DNA of 64,000 bases from Mycobacterium decipiens (GTDB taxonomy: Bacteria > Actinomycetota > Actinomycetes > Mycobacteriales > Mycobacteriaceae): contig NZ_OY970459.1 in NCBI RefSeq assembly GCF_963853665.1, positions 4,278,001 through 4,342,000 of the forward strand, written 5' to 3'. A program made the position numbers and the translations under genes. A model generated the notes under the pieces. The model worked only from the letters and a program-made list of their open reading frames with translations, did no database searches and had not been told where the DNA came from. Position 1 is the stretch's first letter. Every line of letters begins with the position of its first letter. Positions 19,164 through 29,584 of this stretch are shown here, in pieces.

Positions 19164-20276
19164 GTGAAGTTCGCCCGATCCGGCGCAGCACTAAGCCTGC
19201 TGGCTGCCGCCACGCTGGTGCTAGTGGCATGCGGCGGTGCCAGCAACACCTCGTCGTCGGGATCAAGCCCTACGTCTTCGTCGGTGCACTGCGGCGGCAA
19301 GAAGGAACTCCACTCCAGCGGGTCGACCGCGCAAGAGAATGCGATGGAACAGTTCGTCTATGCCTACGTCCGATCCTGCCCGGGTTACACGTTGGACTAC
19401 AACGCAAACGGTTCCGGCGCCGGAGTCGCACAGTTCCTCAACAACGAAACCGATTTCGCGGGCTCCGATGTCCCGTTGAATCCATCGACCGGTCAACCGG
19501 ATAGGGCGGCGGAGCGGTGCGGTTCCCCGGCATGGGATCTGCCGACGGTGTTCGGCCCGATCGCCGTCACCTTCAACATCAAGGGCGTGAACACGCTGAA
19601 TCTGGACGGGCCCACCACCGCCAAGATCTTCAACGGCACCATCACCAGGTGGGATGACCCGGCAATCCAAGCGCTCAACTCCGGCACCGAGTTGCCGCCG
19701 ACACCGGTTAACGTCATCTTCCGCAGCGACAAGTCGGGTACGTCGGACAACTTCCAGAAATACCTCGACGGCGCATCCGACGGGGCCTGGGGCAAAGGCG
19801 CCAGCGAAACGTTCAACGGGGGTGTCGGCGTTGGCGCCAGTGGGAACAACGGCACCTCGGCCCTGCTGCAGACGACGGACGGGTCGATCACCTACAACGA
19901 GTGGTCGTTCGCGGTGGGCAAGCAGTTGAACATTGCCCAGATCATCACGTCGGCGGGTCCGGATCCGGTGCCGATCACCACCGAGTCAGTAGGTAAGACG
20001 ATCGCCGGTGCCAAGATCATGGGACAGGGCAATGACCTGGTACTGGACACGTCGTCGTTCTACAAGCCCACCCAGCCCGGCGCCTACCCGATCGTGCTGG
20101 CGACCTATGAGATCGTCTGCTCGAAGTACCCGGATTCCTCGACCGCAACGGCGGTAAGGGCGTTTATGCAGGCCGCGATTGGTCCCGGCCAAGATGGCCT
20201 GGACCAGTACGGCTCCATTCCGTTGCCTAAATCGTTCCAAGCAAAATTGGCGACCGCGGTGAATGCAATTTCTTGA
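19164..20276 (+). CDS. pstS2: Phosphate-binding lipoprotein PstS2
   Basis: Second phosphate-binding lipoprotein, 370 residues. The GTG at 19164 follows GAGAGGAG. The signal peptide ends in LVLVACGG (lipidated Cys near residue 21). Conserved binding segments are [36 protein letters not shown] and [12 protein letters not shown]. It diverges from pstB and is followed 21 bases later by pknD, so the phosphate binder and the receptor kinase are likely co-expressed. Confidence 0.96.
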   Translation: MKFARSGAALSLLAAATLVLVACGGASNTSSSGSSPTSSSVHCGGKKELHSSGSTAQENAMEQFVYAYVRSCPGYTLDYNANGSGAGVAQFLNNETDFAGSDVPLNPSTGQPDRAAERCGSPAWDLPTVFGPIAVTFNIKGVNTLNLDGPTTAKIFNGTITRWDDPAIQALNSGTELPPTPVNVIFRSDKSGTSDNFQKYLDGASDGAWGKGASETFNGGVGVGASGNNGTSALLQTTDGSITYNEWSFAVGKQLNIAQIITSAGPDPVPITTESVGKTIAGAKIMGQGNDLVLDTSSFYKPTQPGAYPIVLATYEIVCSKYPDSSTATAVRAFMQAAIGPGQDGLDQYGSIPLPKSFQAKLATAVNAIS

Positions 20277-20297
20277 TCAGGTGAAGGGAACTCGACG

Positions 20298-22322
20298 GTG
20301 AGCGAAGCCGTTTCGCGGGTGGGGTCGCGATTTGGGCCGTATCAGCTATTGCGGCTGCTAGGCCGAGGCGGGATGGGCGAGGTCTATGAGGCCGAGGACA
20401 CCCGCAAGCATCGGGTGGTGGCGCTGAAGATGATTTCGGCGCAGTACTCCGACAACGCGGTGTTTCGCGCGCGCATGCAACGCGAGGCCGACACCGCGGG
20501 ACGGCTGACCGAGCCACACATCGTGCCGATCCATGACTACGGCGAGATCGACGGACAGTTCTTCGTGGAGATGCGCATGATCGACGGCACCTCTCTGCGC
20601 GCCCTTTTGACGCAGTATGGTCCGCTGACGCCGGCCCGAGCCGTTGCCGTTGTACGGCAGATCGCCGCGGCTCTGGATGCCGCGCATGCCAACGGCGTAA
20701 CGCACCGCGACGTGAAACCGGAAAACATTCTGGTCACCGCGAGCGACTTTGCCTATCTGGTGGATTTCGGTATTGCCCGCGCCGTATCCGACCCGGGGCT
20801 GACCCAGGCCGGGACCGCCGTGGGTACCTACAACTACATGGCCCCGGAACGGTTCACCGGCAATGAGGTCACCTATCGCGCAGATATCTATGCGTTGGCG
20901 TGTGTGCTGGGTGAGTGTTTGACCGGGAGCCCACCATATCGGGCCGGTACGGTTGAACGGCTGATCGCCGCACATCTGATGGACCCCGCCCCGCAGCCCA
21001 GCCAGTTGCGACCCGGGCGAGTGCCGCCGGCCTTAGACCAAGTGATCGCCAGGGGCATGGCCAAAAACCCCGAGGAGCGCTTTATGAGCGCCGGTGATCT
21101 GGCCATCGCGGCCCACGACGCGCTCACCACACCCGAGCAACATCAGGCCACCACGATTCTGCGGCGCGGCGACAACGCAAGCTTGCTGGCCAACCAGGAT
21201 GATTCGGGCTTGATCCGGTCAGGGCCCGGTGGTACCGGGCCGGGCGTCAGCCCGCAGACCTCAGATGCCGCGCCGTGGTCGCCCGGCTCCGAGACGGTGG
21301 CCGGACCCGTGTCGGTGGGCGGCGGCAGCGGAAGCTGGCCCAGCCAGCCCGGGCACTTCCCATCCGTCAGCCATCCGGGTACACCCATGTTTGGCCAGGA
21401 GCCGAACGCGCCCCAGCACAGCTTGGGACACGACGGCGCGCAGCCCCGCAACAAGCGGAAGTTGTGGGCCGTTGTCGGCGCGGTCGCGGTGGTGGTGGTC
21501 GCCATCGCCGCCGTCGCCGGCTACCTGGTCCTGCGACCATCGTCATCGCCGAAGCAGGCGTCCGGACAGATCGTGTTGCCGTTTACCGGCATCGACTTCC
21601 GCCTCTCCCCGAGTGGCGTGGCGGTGGACAGCACCGGCAGTGTCTACGTCACCAGTGAGGGCATGTACGGCCGAGTGGTGAAGTTGGCCGCCGGATCGAG
21701 CAGCACGACGGTGTTGCCGTTCAACGGGCTGTACCAGCCCCAGGGGTTGGCGGTGGACGGCGCCGGCACCGTATACGTCACCGATTTCAACAACCGAGTG
21801 GTGACCTTGGCGGCCGGGTCCAACAATCAGACCGTGCTGCCGTTCGACGGGCTCAACTACCCTGAGGGCCTGGCGGTGGACACCCAGGGCACGGTCTATG
21901 TCGCGGACCGCGGCAACAGCAGGGTGGTGAAGTTGGCGGCCGGGTCCAAAACCCAGACCGTGCTGCCGTTTGACGGCCTCAAGGACCCAGATGGGGTGGC
22001 GGTGGACAACTCCCTCAACGTCTATGTCACCGACACCGACAACAACAGGGTGGTCAAGCTGGAGGCCGGGTCGAACAACCAGGTCGTGCTGCCATTCACC
22101 GGCATCAGCGCGCCGTGGGGGATCGCCGTGGACGACGCCGGTACCGTCTACGTCACCGAGCACAACAACAACCAGGTGGCGAAACTGGTTGCCGGGTCGA
22201 CCAGCTCCACGGTGCTACCGTTCACCGGCCTCAACACCCCCCTCGCGGTGGCAGTGGACAAGGACGGGTCGGTCTACGTTGCCGATCGCGGCAATGACCG
22301 GGTGGTGAAACTCGCGCCCTGA
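20298..22322 (+). CDS. pknD: Transmembrane Ser/Thr protein kinase PknD
   Basis: Receptor-type kinase, 674 residues. The kinase domain occupies about residues 15-275: glycine loop LGRGGMGEVYEAED, ATP lysine in VVALKMI, catalytic HRDVKPEN, DFG, and activation loop to GTYNYMAPERF. A Gly/Pro/Ser-rich juxtamembrane linker follows. One membrane helix lies near residues 392-412, and the extracellular part is a six-bladed NHL propeller with repeats such as LAVDGAGTVYVTD. Each blade carries a VVKLAAGS or related strand. Downstream of pstS2, it may couple extracellular phosphate state to phosphorylation. Confidence 0.97.
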   Translation: MSEAVSRVGSRFGPYQLLRLLGRGGMGEVYEAEDTRKHRVVALKMISAQYSDNAVFRARMQREADTAGRLTEPHIVPIHDYGEIDGQFFVEMRMIDGTSLRALLTQYGPLTPARAVAVVRQIAAALDAAHANGVTHRDVKPENILVTASDFAYLVDFGIARAVSDPGLTQAGTAVGTYNYMAPERFTGNEVTYRADIYALACVLGECLTGSPPYRAGTVERLIAAHLMDPAPQPSQLRPGRVPPALDQVIARGMAKNPEERFMSAGDLAIAAHDALTTPEQHQATTILRRGDNASLLANQDDSGLIRSGPGGTGPGVSPQTSDAAPWSPGSETVAGPVSVGGGSGSWPSQPGHFPSVSHPGTPMFGQEPNAPQHSLGHDGAQPRNKRKLWAVVGAVAVVVVAIAAVAGYLVLRPSSSPKQASGQIVLPFTGIDFRLSPSGVAVDSTGSVYVTSEGMYGRVVKLAAGSSSTTVLPFNGLYQPQGLAVDGAGTVYVTDFNNRVVTLAAGSNNQTVLPFDGLNYPEGLAVDTQGTVYVADRGNSRVVKLAAGSKTQTVLPFDGLKDPDGVAVDNSLNVYVTDTDNNRVVKLEAGSNNQVVLPFTGISAPWGIAVDDAGTVYVTEHNNNQVAKLVAGSTSSTVLPFTGLNTPLAVAVDKDGSVYVADRGNDRVVKLAP

Positions 22323-22348
22323 GCCCCCTCGGCGTGAGAAGGAGGCGG

Positions 22349-23263
22349 TCACCGCCGTCGGGTTGCGACGAACCGGATCATCGCCGCGATCAGGTTGATC
22401 GCGGCGACCACGATGATCAGGGTCAGCGCCGCGCCCCAGACGCGCAGGAAACCGGCGCGCTCGGGATTGGTGAGTTCGGTGTAGATCAGCAACGGCAGCG
22501 AGGCCATGTTGCCGTGGAAGATGTCCAGGTTGATGGAGTGGCTGTACCCGACCAACACCAGAACCGGTGCGGTTTCGCCAATGACACGCGCGATCGACAG
22601 CAGGACGCCGGATACGATGCCCGGCATCGCGATCGGGATAACGATCCGCACGATCGTCTTCCATTTCGGAACACCCAACGCGTAGCTGGCTTCTCGAAGT
22701 TCATCGGGCACCAACCGGAGCATCTCCTCGCCTGCCCGAACCACCACCGGCAGCATCAGCAGGACCAACGCCAACGCCACGGCGAATGCGCTCTGCTGAA
22801 ATCCCAGGGTGGCGATCCACAGGCTGAAGACGAACAACGCCGCCACGATCGAGGGCACGCCGGCAAGCACGTCGACCATGAACGTAGTCACCCGCGCCAT
22901 TCGGCCAGTGCCGTACTCCACCAGGTAAACCGCGGTCATTAAGCCCAGCGGCACGGCCAGCACGGCGGCCACCCCGGCCTGCACCAGCGTGCCGTACAGT
23001 GCGTGATACACCCCACCGGCCAATTGCTCTGGCAGCACACCGCGCAATGAGTGGGTCCACCAGCCCGACCGGGTGATGGCGAACCAGCCGCGTGCAATTA
23101 CCACCCAAAGCAGCCAGACCAACGGTATCAACGCGACGACAAACGAGGTGAAGAAAAGCATTGTCGCGGCGCTGTTCTCGATCCGCCGGCGCAGGCTGAG
23201 CGAACGAAACATCATCGTCTTGACCGGCCGGTCCAGCGCCTCGGAGCTCGTCGGGGGGCTCAT
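22349..23263 (-). CDS. pstA1: Phosphate ABC transporter permease PstA1
   Basis: Pst permease of 304 residues with about six membrane segments and the EAA loop [32 protein letters not shown]. The start [15 protein letters not shown] at 23263 overlaps the pstC2 stop (ATGA), which fixes it against the longer frame upstream. Last gene of pstS3-pstC2-pstA1. Converges with pknD. Confidence 0.95.
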   Translation of the reverse strand: MSPPTSSEALDRPVKTMMFRSLSLRRRIENSAATMLFFTSFVVALIPLVWLLWVVIARGWFAITRSGWWTHSLRGVLPEQLAGGVYHALYGTLVQAGVAAVLAVPLGLMTAVYLVEYGTGRMARVTTFMVDVLAGVPSIVAALFVFSLWIATLGFQQSAFAVALALVLLMLPVVVRAGEEMLRLVPDELREASYALGVPKWKTIVRIVIPIAMPGIVSGVLLSIARVIGETAPVLVLVGYSHSINLDIFHGNMASLPLLIYTELTNPERAGFLRVWGAALTLIIVVAAINLIAAMIRFVATRRR

Positions 23264-24234
23264 CCGTTGACCTTCCCGCCTGCGATCGCGCGAGCGGCCG
23301 CGTTGACCAGGAACGTCAGCACGAATAGCGCAAATCCTGCCGAAATATAGGCTCCGGTCGGCAGCGGTTCGCTGAATTCTGAAGCCGCGGAAGCGATCTT
23401 GGAAGCGAAGGTGTAACCGCCATCGAACAACGACCAGTTCCCCGGCTGGGCGGCCGAGCGCAGGATGATCAGCACAGCCACGGTTTCGCCCAGAGCCCGG
23501 CCCAAACCCAGCATGGACGCCGCGACGACCCCGCTTCGACCGAACGGCAGCACTGTCATGCGCACCACCTCCCATTTCGTCGCACCCAGCGCCTGGGCCG
23601 CTTCGATCTGGATCAGCGGGGTCTGCCGGAACACTTCTCGCGATATCGATGTGACGATCGGCAGGATCATCACCGAGAGCACGATGCCCGCGGTAAAGAT
23701 CGTGCCGCCGCCGGCCAACGAAACGTTGCCCTGTTTGAACAGGAACAACCAGCCCAGGTTGCGGTTGAGAAACCTCGCGATCGGCTCCAGCTTGGGCGCC
23801 AGCACAAAGATCCCCCACAACCCGAAGATGATCGACGGCACCGCGGCCAGCAGATCTACCATCGCGCCGAACGGACGCGACAGCCGCTTCGGCGCATATT
23901 GGGTGATGAATACCGCGACCCCGACGGCCACCGGCACGGCCAAAGCCAGAGCGGTTATCGAACTTAGTACCGTGACCATGAACAAGTCACGGATCCCGAA
24001 CGCCAACCGCTCATCGTCGGACGTGTCGAATTGGGCGCTGGTGAAGAAGTTGACGTGGTTCGCGCTCAACGACGGTATCGCGCGGACCAACAGGAATATC
24101 GCTATCAGCAGGATCGCGATGACGATCGTCGAACCGGCAGCCGACGCTGCCAACTTGAATAGCCACTCCCCCCGCCGTGCGGCACGCGTATTGACTGCCA
24201 CTAGCGCAGGCTTTGCCAGCGGGTCCGTGACCAC
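23260..24234 (-). CDS. pstC2: Phosphate ABC transporter permease PstC2
   Basis: Permease partner of PstA1, 324 residues, about six membrane helices. The EAA loop is [31 protein letters not shown]. It lies 12 bases downstream of pstS3 and overlaps pstA1 by four bases, so the three genes form one operon. No ATPase gene belongs to this operon. Confidence 0.96.
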   Translation of the reverse strand: MVTDPLAKPALVAVNTRAARRGEWLFKLAASAAGSTIVIAILLIAIFLLVRAIPSLSANHVNFFTSAQFDTSDDERLAFGIRDLFMVTVLSSITALALAVPVAVGVAVFITQYAPKRLSRPFGAMVDLLAAVPSIIFGLWGIFVLAPKLEPIARFLNRNLGWLFLFKQGNVSLAGGGTIFTAGIVLSVMILPIVTSISREVFRQTPLIQIEAAQALGATKWEVVRMTVLPFGRSGVVAASMLGLGRALGETVAVLIILRSAAQPGNWSLFDGGYTFASKIASAASEFSEPLPTGAYISAGFALFVLTFLVNAAARAIAGGKVNG

Positions 24235-24246
24235 GTCGACCTCAGA

Positions 24247-25359
24247 TCAGGCGATCGCGTTGACCGCAGTCGACAGTCTCGACTTGAAGTCGTCCGGAAT
24301 CGGGATATATCCGTTGTCCGCCAAGCCATTCTGACCGGCGCCGATCGTACTCTGCAAGAACGCCTTCACCGCGGTGCCAACCTGGGAGTCAGGATATTTC
24401 GAGCAGACGACTTCATACGTCGCGAGCACGATCGGGTAGGAGCCGGGACGCTTCGGCCGGTAGAACGAGTCCGTGTCGAGCACCAGGTCGTTGCCCTGAC
24501 CGGAGATGGTGGCCCCGGCAATCGTCTGGCCGACCGAGTCGACACTGATCGCCACCGGATCCGGACCCGCCGACGTGATGATCTTGGCCATGGTCAGGCG
24601 CTGCGCCTGGGCGAACGACCACTCGTTGTAGGTAATCGACCCTTGGGTGTTCCTGATGGCCGCGGACGTTCCATCGTTGCCCCTGGCCCCCTCGCCGACG
24701 CCGCCCTGGAACGACTTGCCGGCGCCCTTGTCCCACGCACCGTTGGACGCGGCCGCTAGGTACCTCTGGAAGTTGTCCGTGGTCCCCGATTCGTCGCTGC
24801 GGAACACCACATGAATCTGCTCACCTGGCAGCGTGAAGTCCCGGTTCAGCGCCTGGATGGCGGGATGGTTCCACTGCGTGATGGAGCCTTTGAAGATCTT
24901 CGCCAACGTGGGACCGTCCAGATTCAGCGAGGTAACGGTGTTGAGGTTGAAGGTAACCGCGATCGGGCCGAACACCACCGGCAGGTTCCACGCCGGTGAG
25001 CCGCACCGCTGCTGCGCCGCTGCGGCCTCGTCCTTGCTCAGCGGGACGTCAGAGCCACCGAAATCGGTTTGGTTGCCATTGAATTCGCTGATCCCCGCAC
25101 CCGAACCATTGGCCGTGTAGTTGAGGGTCTGACCGGGGCAGGCCTGCTCGAACACATTGATAAACCGGGTCATCGCGTTGGCCTGGGCCGTCGACCCGCT
25201 GGCTTTGAGCGTCTTCTTCCCCCCGCAACTGACCTTCGTCGACGCCTGGCCCGTCGTCGCACCTCCCCCGGCCACGTTGCTGTCACTGCCACACGCCGAC
25301 AACGCCAGTGCGCCAGTAGCCAGGACACTCAGCGCGGCGCCAAATCGGTTGAGTTTCAA
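24247..25359 (-). CDS. pstS3: Phosphate-binding lipoprotein PstS3
   Basis: Third phosphate-binding lipoprotein. A TTG start at 25359 ([25 protein letters not shown]) gives 370 residues, the known length of PstS3, and leaves a proper signal peptide with lipobox ALSAC; an in-frame start at 25422 would place 21 extra residues before it. Binding motifs are [37 protein letters not shown] and [12 protein letters not shown]. In M. tuberculosis this operon is induced by phosphate starvation through SenX3-RegX3. Confidence 0.96.
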   Translation of the reverse strand: MKLNRFGAALSVLATGALALSACGSDSNVAGGGATTGQASTKVSCGGKKTLKASGSTAQANAMTRFINVFEQACPGQTLNYTANGSGAGISEFNGNQTDFGGSDVPLSKDEAAAAQQRCGSPAWNLPVVFGPIAVTFNLNTVTSLNLDGPTLAKIFKGSITQWNHPAIQALNRDFTLPGEQIHVVFRSDESGTTDNFQRYLAAASNGAWDKGAGKSFQGGVGEGARGNDGTSAAIRNTQGSITYNEWSFAQAQRLTMAKIITSAGPDPVAISVDSVGQTIAGATISGQGNDLVLDTDSFYRPKRPGSYPIVLATYEVVCSKYPDSQVGTAVKAFLQSTIGAGQNGLADNGYIPIPDDFKSRLSTAVNAIA

Positions 25360-25447
25360 TTCAGTTCCTAACGGTAGAGATGAAACATGCTCGCCGCCGC
25401 CCGTAAGCCGCGGCGTCGCCAACCCGCCGTCCTCCTCGCAGCCTTGA

Positions 25448-25517
25448 GGTTACATCAGCAACAAGTAACCATACCGTTACATTTCGGCGCCACTGTGACA
25501 AACTAGAACCTGTTGCA
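25448..25517. promoter_or_regulatory. Divergent pstS3 / SDR promoter region with repeat motifs
   Basis: The 220 bases between pstS3 and the SDR gene contain GGTTACATC (25448-25456), GTAACC (25465-25470) and CGTTACATT (25475-25483), a repeated GTTAC motif in both orientations. They lie 90-125 bases before pstS3, where RegX3 control would be expected, though I cannot confirm a RegX3 box. TAGAACCTGTTGCA at 25504-25517 fits the KstR core pattern TnnAACnnGTTnnA with weak outer bases and faces the SDR gene. Confidence 0.35.
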
Positions 25518-25579
25518 GTAAAGCCCCACCCGGACGGGAGGACACTGCCGTTTCGGCTGACAACTGAAGCGAGGCCGCA

Positions 25580-26371
25580 GTGATCCTGGACATGTTCCGT
25601 CTCGACGACAAGGTCGCCGTCATCACCGGCGGCGGCCGGGGCATCGGCGCAGCCATCGCGTTCGCCTTCGCCGAGGCCGGCGCGGATGTCGTCATCGCGT
25701 CGCGAACCCAATCCGAACTTGACGCCGTCGCCGAGCCGATCCGCGCCATCGGGCGCCGAGCACACGTCGTTGCCGCGGATCTGGCCCATCCCGAGGCGAC
25801 CGCACAGCTGGCCGGTGCGGCGGTCGAGGCCTTCGGGAAGCTGGACATCGTCGTCAATAACGTCGGCGGCACCATGCCGAACACGCTGCTGACCACCTCG
25901 ACCAAAGACCTCAAGGACGCGTTTACCTTCAATGTCGGCACCGCGCACGCGCTGACCGTCGCGGCGGTGCCATTGATGCTCGAACACTCCGGGGGCGGCA
26001 ACGTGATCAACATCAGCTCCGTCATGGGCCGGCTGGCCGGACGTGGTTTCGCCGCCTACGGCACCGCCAAAGCCGCGCTGGCTCATTACACCCGGCTGGC
26101 CGCGCTGGACCTGTGCCCGCGCATCCGGGTCAACGCGATCGCACCGGGGGCCATCACCACCTCGGCGCTGGAAGTGGTGGCCTCCAACGACGAGCTGCGC
26201 GCATCGATGGAACGGGCGACACCGATGCGCCGCCTCGGTGATCCCGTCGACATCGCAGCCGCGGCAGTGTATTTAGCATCTCCAGCCGGCGGCTTCCTGA
26301 CCGGCAAAACATTGGAGGTCGATGGCGGCCTCACCTGCCCAAATCTCGACCTTCGGATTCCGGACCTGTGA
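25580..26371 (+). CDS. Short-chain dehydrogenase/reductase (Rv0927c-like)
   Basis: A 263-residue SDR of the classical type. The NAD(P)-binding [12 protein letters not shown] is at about residues 15-26, NNVGG near residue 93, the catalytic Ser in INISSVMGR, and YGTAKAA (Tyr-x-x-x-Lys) near residue 160. The acidic or basic cofactor-choosing loop (IASRTQSEL) suggests NADP as possible. It has the same length I recall for Rv0927c. The next gene follows 27 bases later, so the two are likely in one unit. Substrate unknown. Confidence 0.92.
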   Translation: MILDMFRLDDKVAVITGGGRGIGAAIAFAFAEAGADVVIASRTQSELDAVAEPIRAIGRRAHVVAADLAHPEATAQLAGAAVEAFGKLDIVVNNVGGTMPNTLLTTSTKDLKDAFTFNVGTAHALTVAAVPLMLEHSGGGNVINISSVMGRLAGRGFAAYGTAKAALAHYTRLAALDLCPRIRVNAIAPGAITTSALEVVASNDELRASMERATPMRRLGDPVDIAAAAVYLASPAGGFLTGKTLEVDGGLTCPNLDLRIPDL

Positions 26372-26398
26372 ATCGTGGCCACCACTAAGGAGCCAGTC

Positions 26399-27475
26399 AT
26401 GGCCATACCCGTCATCCAACTGGGCACCGGCAACGTCGGCGTGCACTCGCTACGGGCGCTCATCACCAATCCGGAGTTCGAGCTCACCGGAGTCTGGGTA
26501 TCGTCGGCCGCCAAAGCCGGCAAGGATGCGGCGGAGCTTGCCGGACTAGCGGATTCGACAGGTGTTAAGGCCAGCACCGATCTGGACGCGGTGCTCGCCA
26601 CCGGGCCGCGCTGTGCCGTGTACAACGCGATGGCCGACAATCGGCTGCCCGAGGCCCTGGAAGACTACCGCCGCGTCCTGGCGGCAGGGGTCAATATCGT
26701 CGGCAGCGGCCCTGTTTTTTTGCAGTATCCGTGGCAGGTGATCCCCGAGGAGCTGATCAAGCCTTTGGAAGACGCCGCGCGCGAAGGCAATTCAAGTCTG
26801 TACGTCAACGGCATCGATCCGGGTTTCGCCAACGACCTGTTGCCGATGGTATTGGCCGGCACCTGTCAGAGTGTCCAGCAGGTGCGTTGCATGGAGATAG
26901 TCGACTACGCGACCTATGACAGCGCGGTGGTCATGTTCGAATTGATGGGCTTCGGAAAGCCGATGGACGAGATCCCGATGCTGCTGCAAACCGGTGTGCT
27001 AAGCCTGGCCTGGGGATCGGTGGTCCACCAACTCGCTGCGGGCCTTGGCATTTCGCTGGACGAAGTCACCGAGACGTATGTGCGGGAGCCGGCGCCGGAG
27101 GCCTTCGACATCGCGTCGGGTCACATTTCCAAGGGCAGCGCCGCCGCGCTGCGCTTCGAGGTGCGCGGGATGGTCGGCGGCACACCTGCCGTCGTGCTGG
27201 AACACGTCACCCGGTTACGCGCGGACCTGTGTCCGTCGTGGTCGCAGCCCGCCCAGCCCGGCGGCTCTTACCGGATCGACGTCACCGGCGAACCCTCTTA
27301 CACCATGGACGTCTGCCTGCGCAGCCGACGGGGCGACCACAACCACGCCGGACTGGTCGCGACCGCGATGCGGATCGTCAACGCCATCCCAGCCGTCGTT
27401 GCCGCGGAGCCCGGCATCCGGACAACACTGGACCTACCCCTGGTCACCGGCCGGGGGCGGTACGCTCCGGCCTGA
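26399..27475 (+). CDS. Dihydrodipicolinate-reductase-like NAD(P)-binding protein (Rv0926c-like)
   Basis: A 358-residue protein with an N-terminal Rossmann fold, IPVIQLGTGNVGVHSLRALI, and the layout of the DapB-like family common in mycobacteria (2,4-diaminopentanoate dehydrogenase-like). The ATG at 26399 follows AAGGAG. INGIDPGFANDLLPMVL near residue 140 is a conserved segment of this group. It probably oxidises or reduces a substrate using NAD(P), but nothing in the sequence identifies it. It lies in the run from the SDR gene to mntH. Confidence 0.82.
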   Translation: MAIPVIQLGTGNVGVHSLRALITNPEFELTGVWVSSAAKAGKDAAELAGLADSTGVKASTDLDAVLATGPRCAVYNAMADNRLPEALEDYRRVLAAGVNIVGSGPVFLQYPWQVIPEELIKPLEDAAREGNSSLYVNGIDPGFANDLLPMVLAGTCQSVQQVRCMEIVDYATYDSAVVMFELMGFGKPMDEIPMLLQTGVLSLAWGSVVHQLAAGLGISLDEVTETYVREPAPEAFDIASGHISKGSAAALRFEVRGMVGGTPAVVLEHVTRLRADLCPSWSQPAQPGGSYRIDVTGEPSYTMDVCLRSRRGDHNHAGLVATAMRIVNAIPAVVAAEPGIRTTLDLPLVTGRGRYAPA

Positions 27476-27527
27476 CAACCGAGGCCATCATCCGGCGCCC
27501 GGCAGCAACTACGACAGGCAGGTGGGT

Positions 27528-28265
27528 ATGACCACGACTTCTGACGGCGGCGTTGTGACGCCGCCGCGATTTGACGGCTTGCGCGCGCTGTTCATCAACA
27601 CGACACTGAAGCGCTCGCCAGAGGTCAGCCATACCGATGGCCTCATTCAACGCAGCTCGGGGATCATGCGTGAACACGGCGTGGTGGTCGACACTTTGCG
27701 CGCTGTCGACCATGACATAGCGACCGGCGTATGGCCGGACATGGCCGAACACGGTTGGGCGACCGACGAATGGCCCGCCCTGTATCAGCGTGTCCTCGAT
27801 GCGCACATTCTGGTGCTGTGCGGGCCGATCTGGCTGGGGGACAACAGCTCGGTGATGAAGCGGGTGATCGAGCGGCTCTACGCGTGTTCGAGCCTGCTCA
27901 ACGAGGATGGGCAGTACGCCTACTACGGCCGCGTCGGTGGTTGCCTCATCACCGGAAACGAAGACGGCGTCAAGCACTGCGCGATGAATGTGCTCTACAG
28001 CCTGCAGCACCTGGGATACACCATCCCGCCGCAGGCTGACGCGGGTTGGATCGGTGCAGCCGGTCCGGGACCGTCCTACCTCGACCCCGGTTCTGGCGGT
28101 CCGGAGAACGACTTCACCAACCGCAACACCACGTTCATGACCTTCAACTTGATGCACATCGCGCAGCTGTTGAACGCTGCCGGCGGTATTCCGGCCTACG
28201 GGAACCAACGCACCAAATGGGACGCGGGCTGCCGTCCCGACTTCGCCAACCCTGACTATCGGTAG
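27528..28265 (+). CDS. Flavodoxin-like NAD(P)H-dependent oxidoreductase (Rv0925c-like)
   Basis: A 245-residue protein with a flavodoxin-like fold of the NADPH-dependent FMN reductase type. ALFINTTLKRSP near residue 17 is the phosphate-binding strand-loop, and ILVLCGPIWLGDNSSVMKRVIER near residue 92 is the second flavin loop. The ATG at 27528 gives the length I recall for Rv0925c. It is third in a run of co-oriented redox genes upstream of mntH. Cofactor and partners are inferred from the family only. Confidence 0.85.
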   Translation: MTTTSDGGVVTPPRFDGLRALFINTTLKRSPEVSHTDGLIQRSSGIMREHGVVVDTLRAVDHDIATGVWPDMAEHGWATDEWPALYQRVLDAHILVLCGPIWLGDNSSVMKRVIERLYACSSLLNEDGQYAYYGRVGGCLITGNEDGVKHCAMNVLYSLQHLGYTIPPQADAGWIGAAGPGPSYLDPGSGGPENDFTNRNTTFMTFNLMHIAQLLNAAGGIPAYGNQRTKWDAGCRPDFANPDYR

Positions 28266-28306
28266 CCAACGGGGCCCTGGGGAGCCGGGCAACTTGCGGC
28301 CACCGA

Positions 28307-28327
28307 ATTTCGGTTAACCTCACTTTT
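28307..28327. promoter_or_regulatory. Possible metal-regulator site before mntH
   Basis: The core GGTTAACC (28312-28319) sits about 40 bases before the mntH start. Fe- and Mn-responsive repressors of the DtxR family (IdeR, MntR) bind palindromes with GGTTAG/CTAACC arms, so this is a reasonable location for an MntR-type site. The flanks match poorly. Confidence 0.25.
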
Positions 28328-28357
28328 TTATTCGGTAATGGATCGAGAGTCGGTGAG

Positions 28358-29584
28358 TTGGCGCACGACACCCTAACTTCGGTGAAAACGAGCTGGTATC
28401 TGCTCGGGCCGGCTTTCGTCGCGGCGATCGCCTATGTCGACCCCGGGAACGTAGCGGCCAACGTCAGCTCCGGCGCACAGTTCGGCTACCTGCTGTTGTG
28501 GGTCATCGTCGCAGCTAATGTGATGGCCGGCCTGGTGCAGTATCTCTCGGCGAAGCTCGGGTTGGTGACCGGACGCTCACTGCCGGAGGCAATCGGGGCG
28601 CGGATGGGACGCCCGGCCCGGCTGGCCTTCTGGGTGCAGGCCGAGATCGTCGCGATGGCAACCGATGTGGCCGAGGTGATCGGTGGAGCCATCGCGTTGC
28701 AGATCATGTTCAACGTGCCACTGCCGGTCGGCGGGATCATCACCGGCGTGGTCTCGTTGCTGCTGCTGACGGTCCAGGACCGGCGCGGTCAGCGCCTGTT
28801 CGAGTACGTCATCACCGCGTTACTGCTGGTGATCGCCATCGGCTTCACCGCCAGTTTCTTCGTCGTGACACCGCCCCCCAATGCCGTCCTCGCCGGTTTG
28901 GTACCGCACTTTCAGGGAACCGAGAGCGTACTTTTGGCCGCCGCGATCCTGGGGGCCACCGTCATGCCGCACGCCGTGTACCTGCATTCAGGTCTCGCGC
29001 GCGACCGGCACGGACATCCCGCTCCGGGTCCGTTGCGGCGACGATTGCTGCGCGTCACCCGCTGGGACGTCGGCCTGGCGATGGTGATCGCCGGCGGGGT
29101 AAACGCGGCGATGCTGCTGGTTGCCGCGCTGAACATGCGGGGTCGCGGGGACACCGCGTCGATCGAGGGCGCCTACCATGCCGTGCACGACACGTTGGGG
29201 GCGACGATCGCGGTGCTATTCGCGGTCGGATTGCTGGCCTCCGGCCTGGCGTCGTCGTCGGTGGGTGCCTATGCCGGCGCCATGATCATGCAGGGATTGC
29301 TGCACTGGAAGGTGCCCATGGGCCTACGGCGCCTGATCACGCTGTGCCCCGCCGTGACGATACTGATGCTGGACTTCGACCCCACCCGCACCTTGGTGCT
29401 CTCGCAGGTGGTGCTCTCCTTCGGTATTCCGTTCGCGATACTTCCGCTGGTCAGACTCACCAGCAACCCGGCGGTGATGGCGGGCGACACCAACCATCGC
29501 GCCACCACATCTGTTGGCTGGGTGGTCGCGGTGCTGGTTAGTCTGCTCAACGTGGGGCTGATCTATCTGACGGTGGCCGGCTGA
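28358..29584 (+). CDS. mntH: Nramp-family divalent metal transporter MntH
   Basis: Proton-coupled Mn(II)/Fe(II) importer in the inner membrane, 408 residues with about eleven helices. The Nramp motif DPGNVAANVSSGAQFGYLLLWV in helix 1 carries the metal-ligand Asp and Asn. AEIVAMATDVAEVIGGAIAL in helix 3 and GATVMPHAVYLHSGL in helix 6 supply the conserved Met-Pro-His. The only start after the preceding in-frame stop is the TTG at 28358. As I recall, the H37Rv protein is annotated about 20 residues longer at its N-terminus. The stop abuts the ATG of the next gene. Confidence 0.95.
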   Translation: MAHDTLTSVKTSWYLLGPAFVAAIAYVDPGNVAANVSSGAQFGYLLLWVIVAANVMAGLVQYLSAKLGLVTGRSLPEAIGARMGRPARLAFWVQAEIVAMATDVAEVIGGAIALQIMFNVPLPVGGIITGVVSLLLLTVQDRRGQRLFEYVITALLLVIAIGFTASFFVVTPPPNAVLAGLVPHFQGTESVLLAAAILGATVMPHAVYLHSGLARDRHGHPAPGPLRRRLLRVTRWDVGLAMVIAGGVNAAMLLVAALNMRGRGDTASIEGAYHAVHDTLGATIAVLFAVGLLASGLASSSVGAYAGAMIMQGLLHWKVPMGLRRLITLCPAVTILMLDFDPTRTLVLSQVVLSFGIPFAILPLVRLTSNPAVMAGDTNHRATTSVGWVVAVLVSLLNVGLIYLTVAG

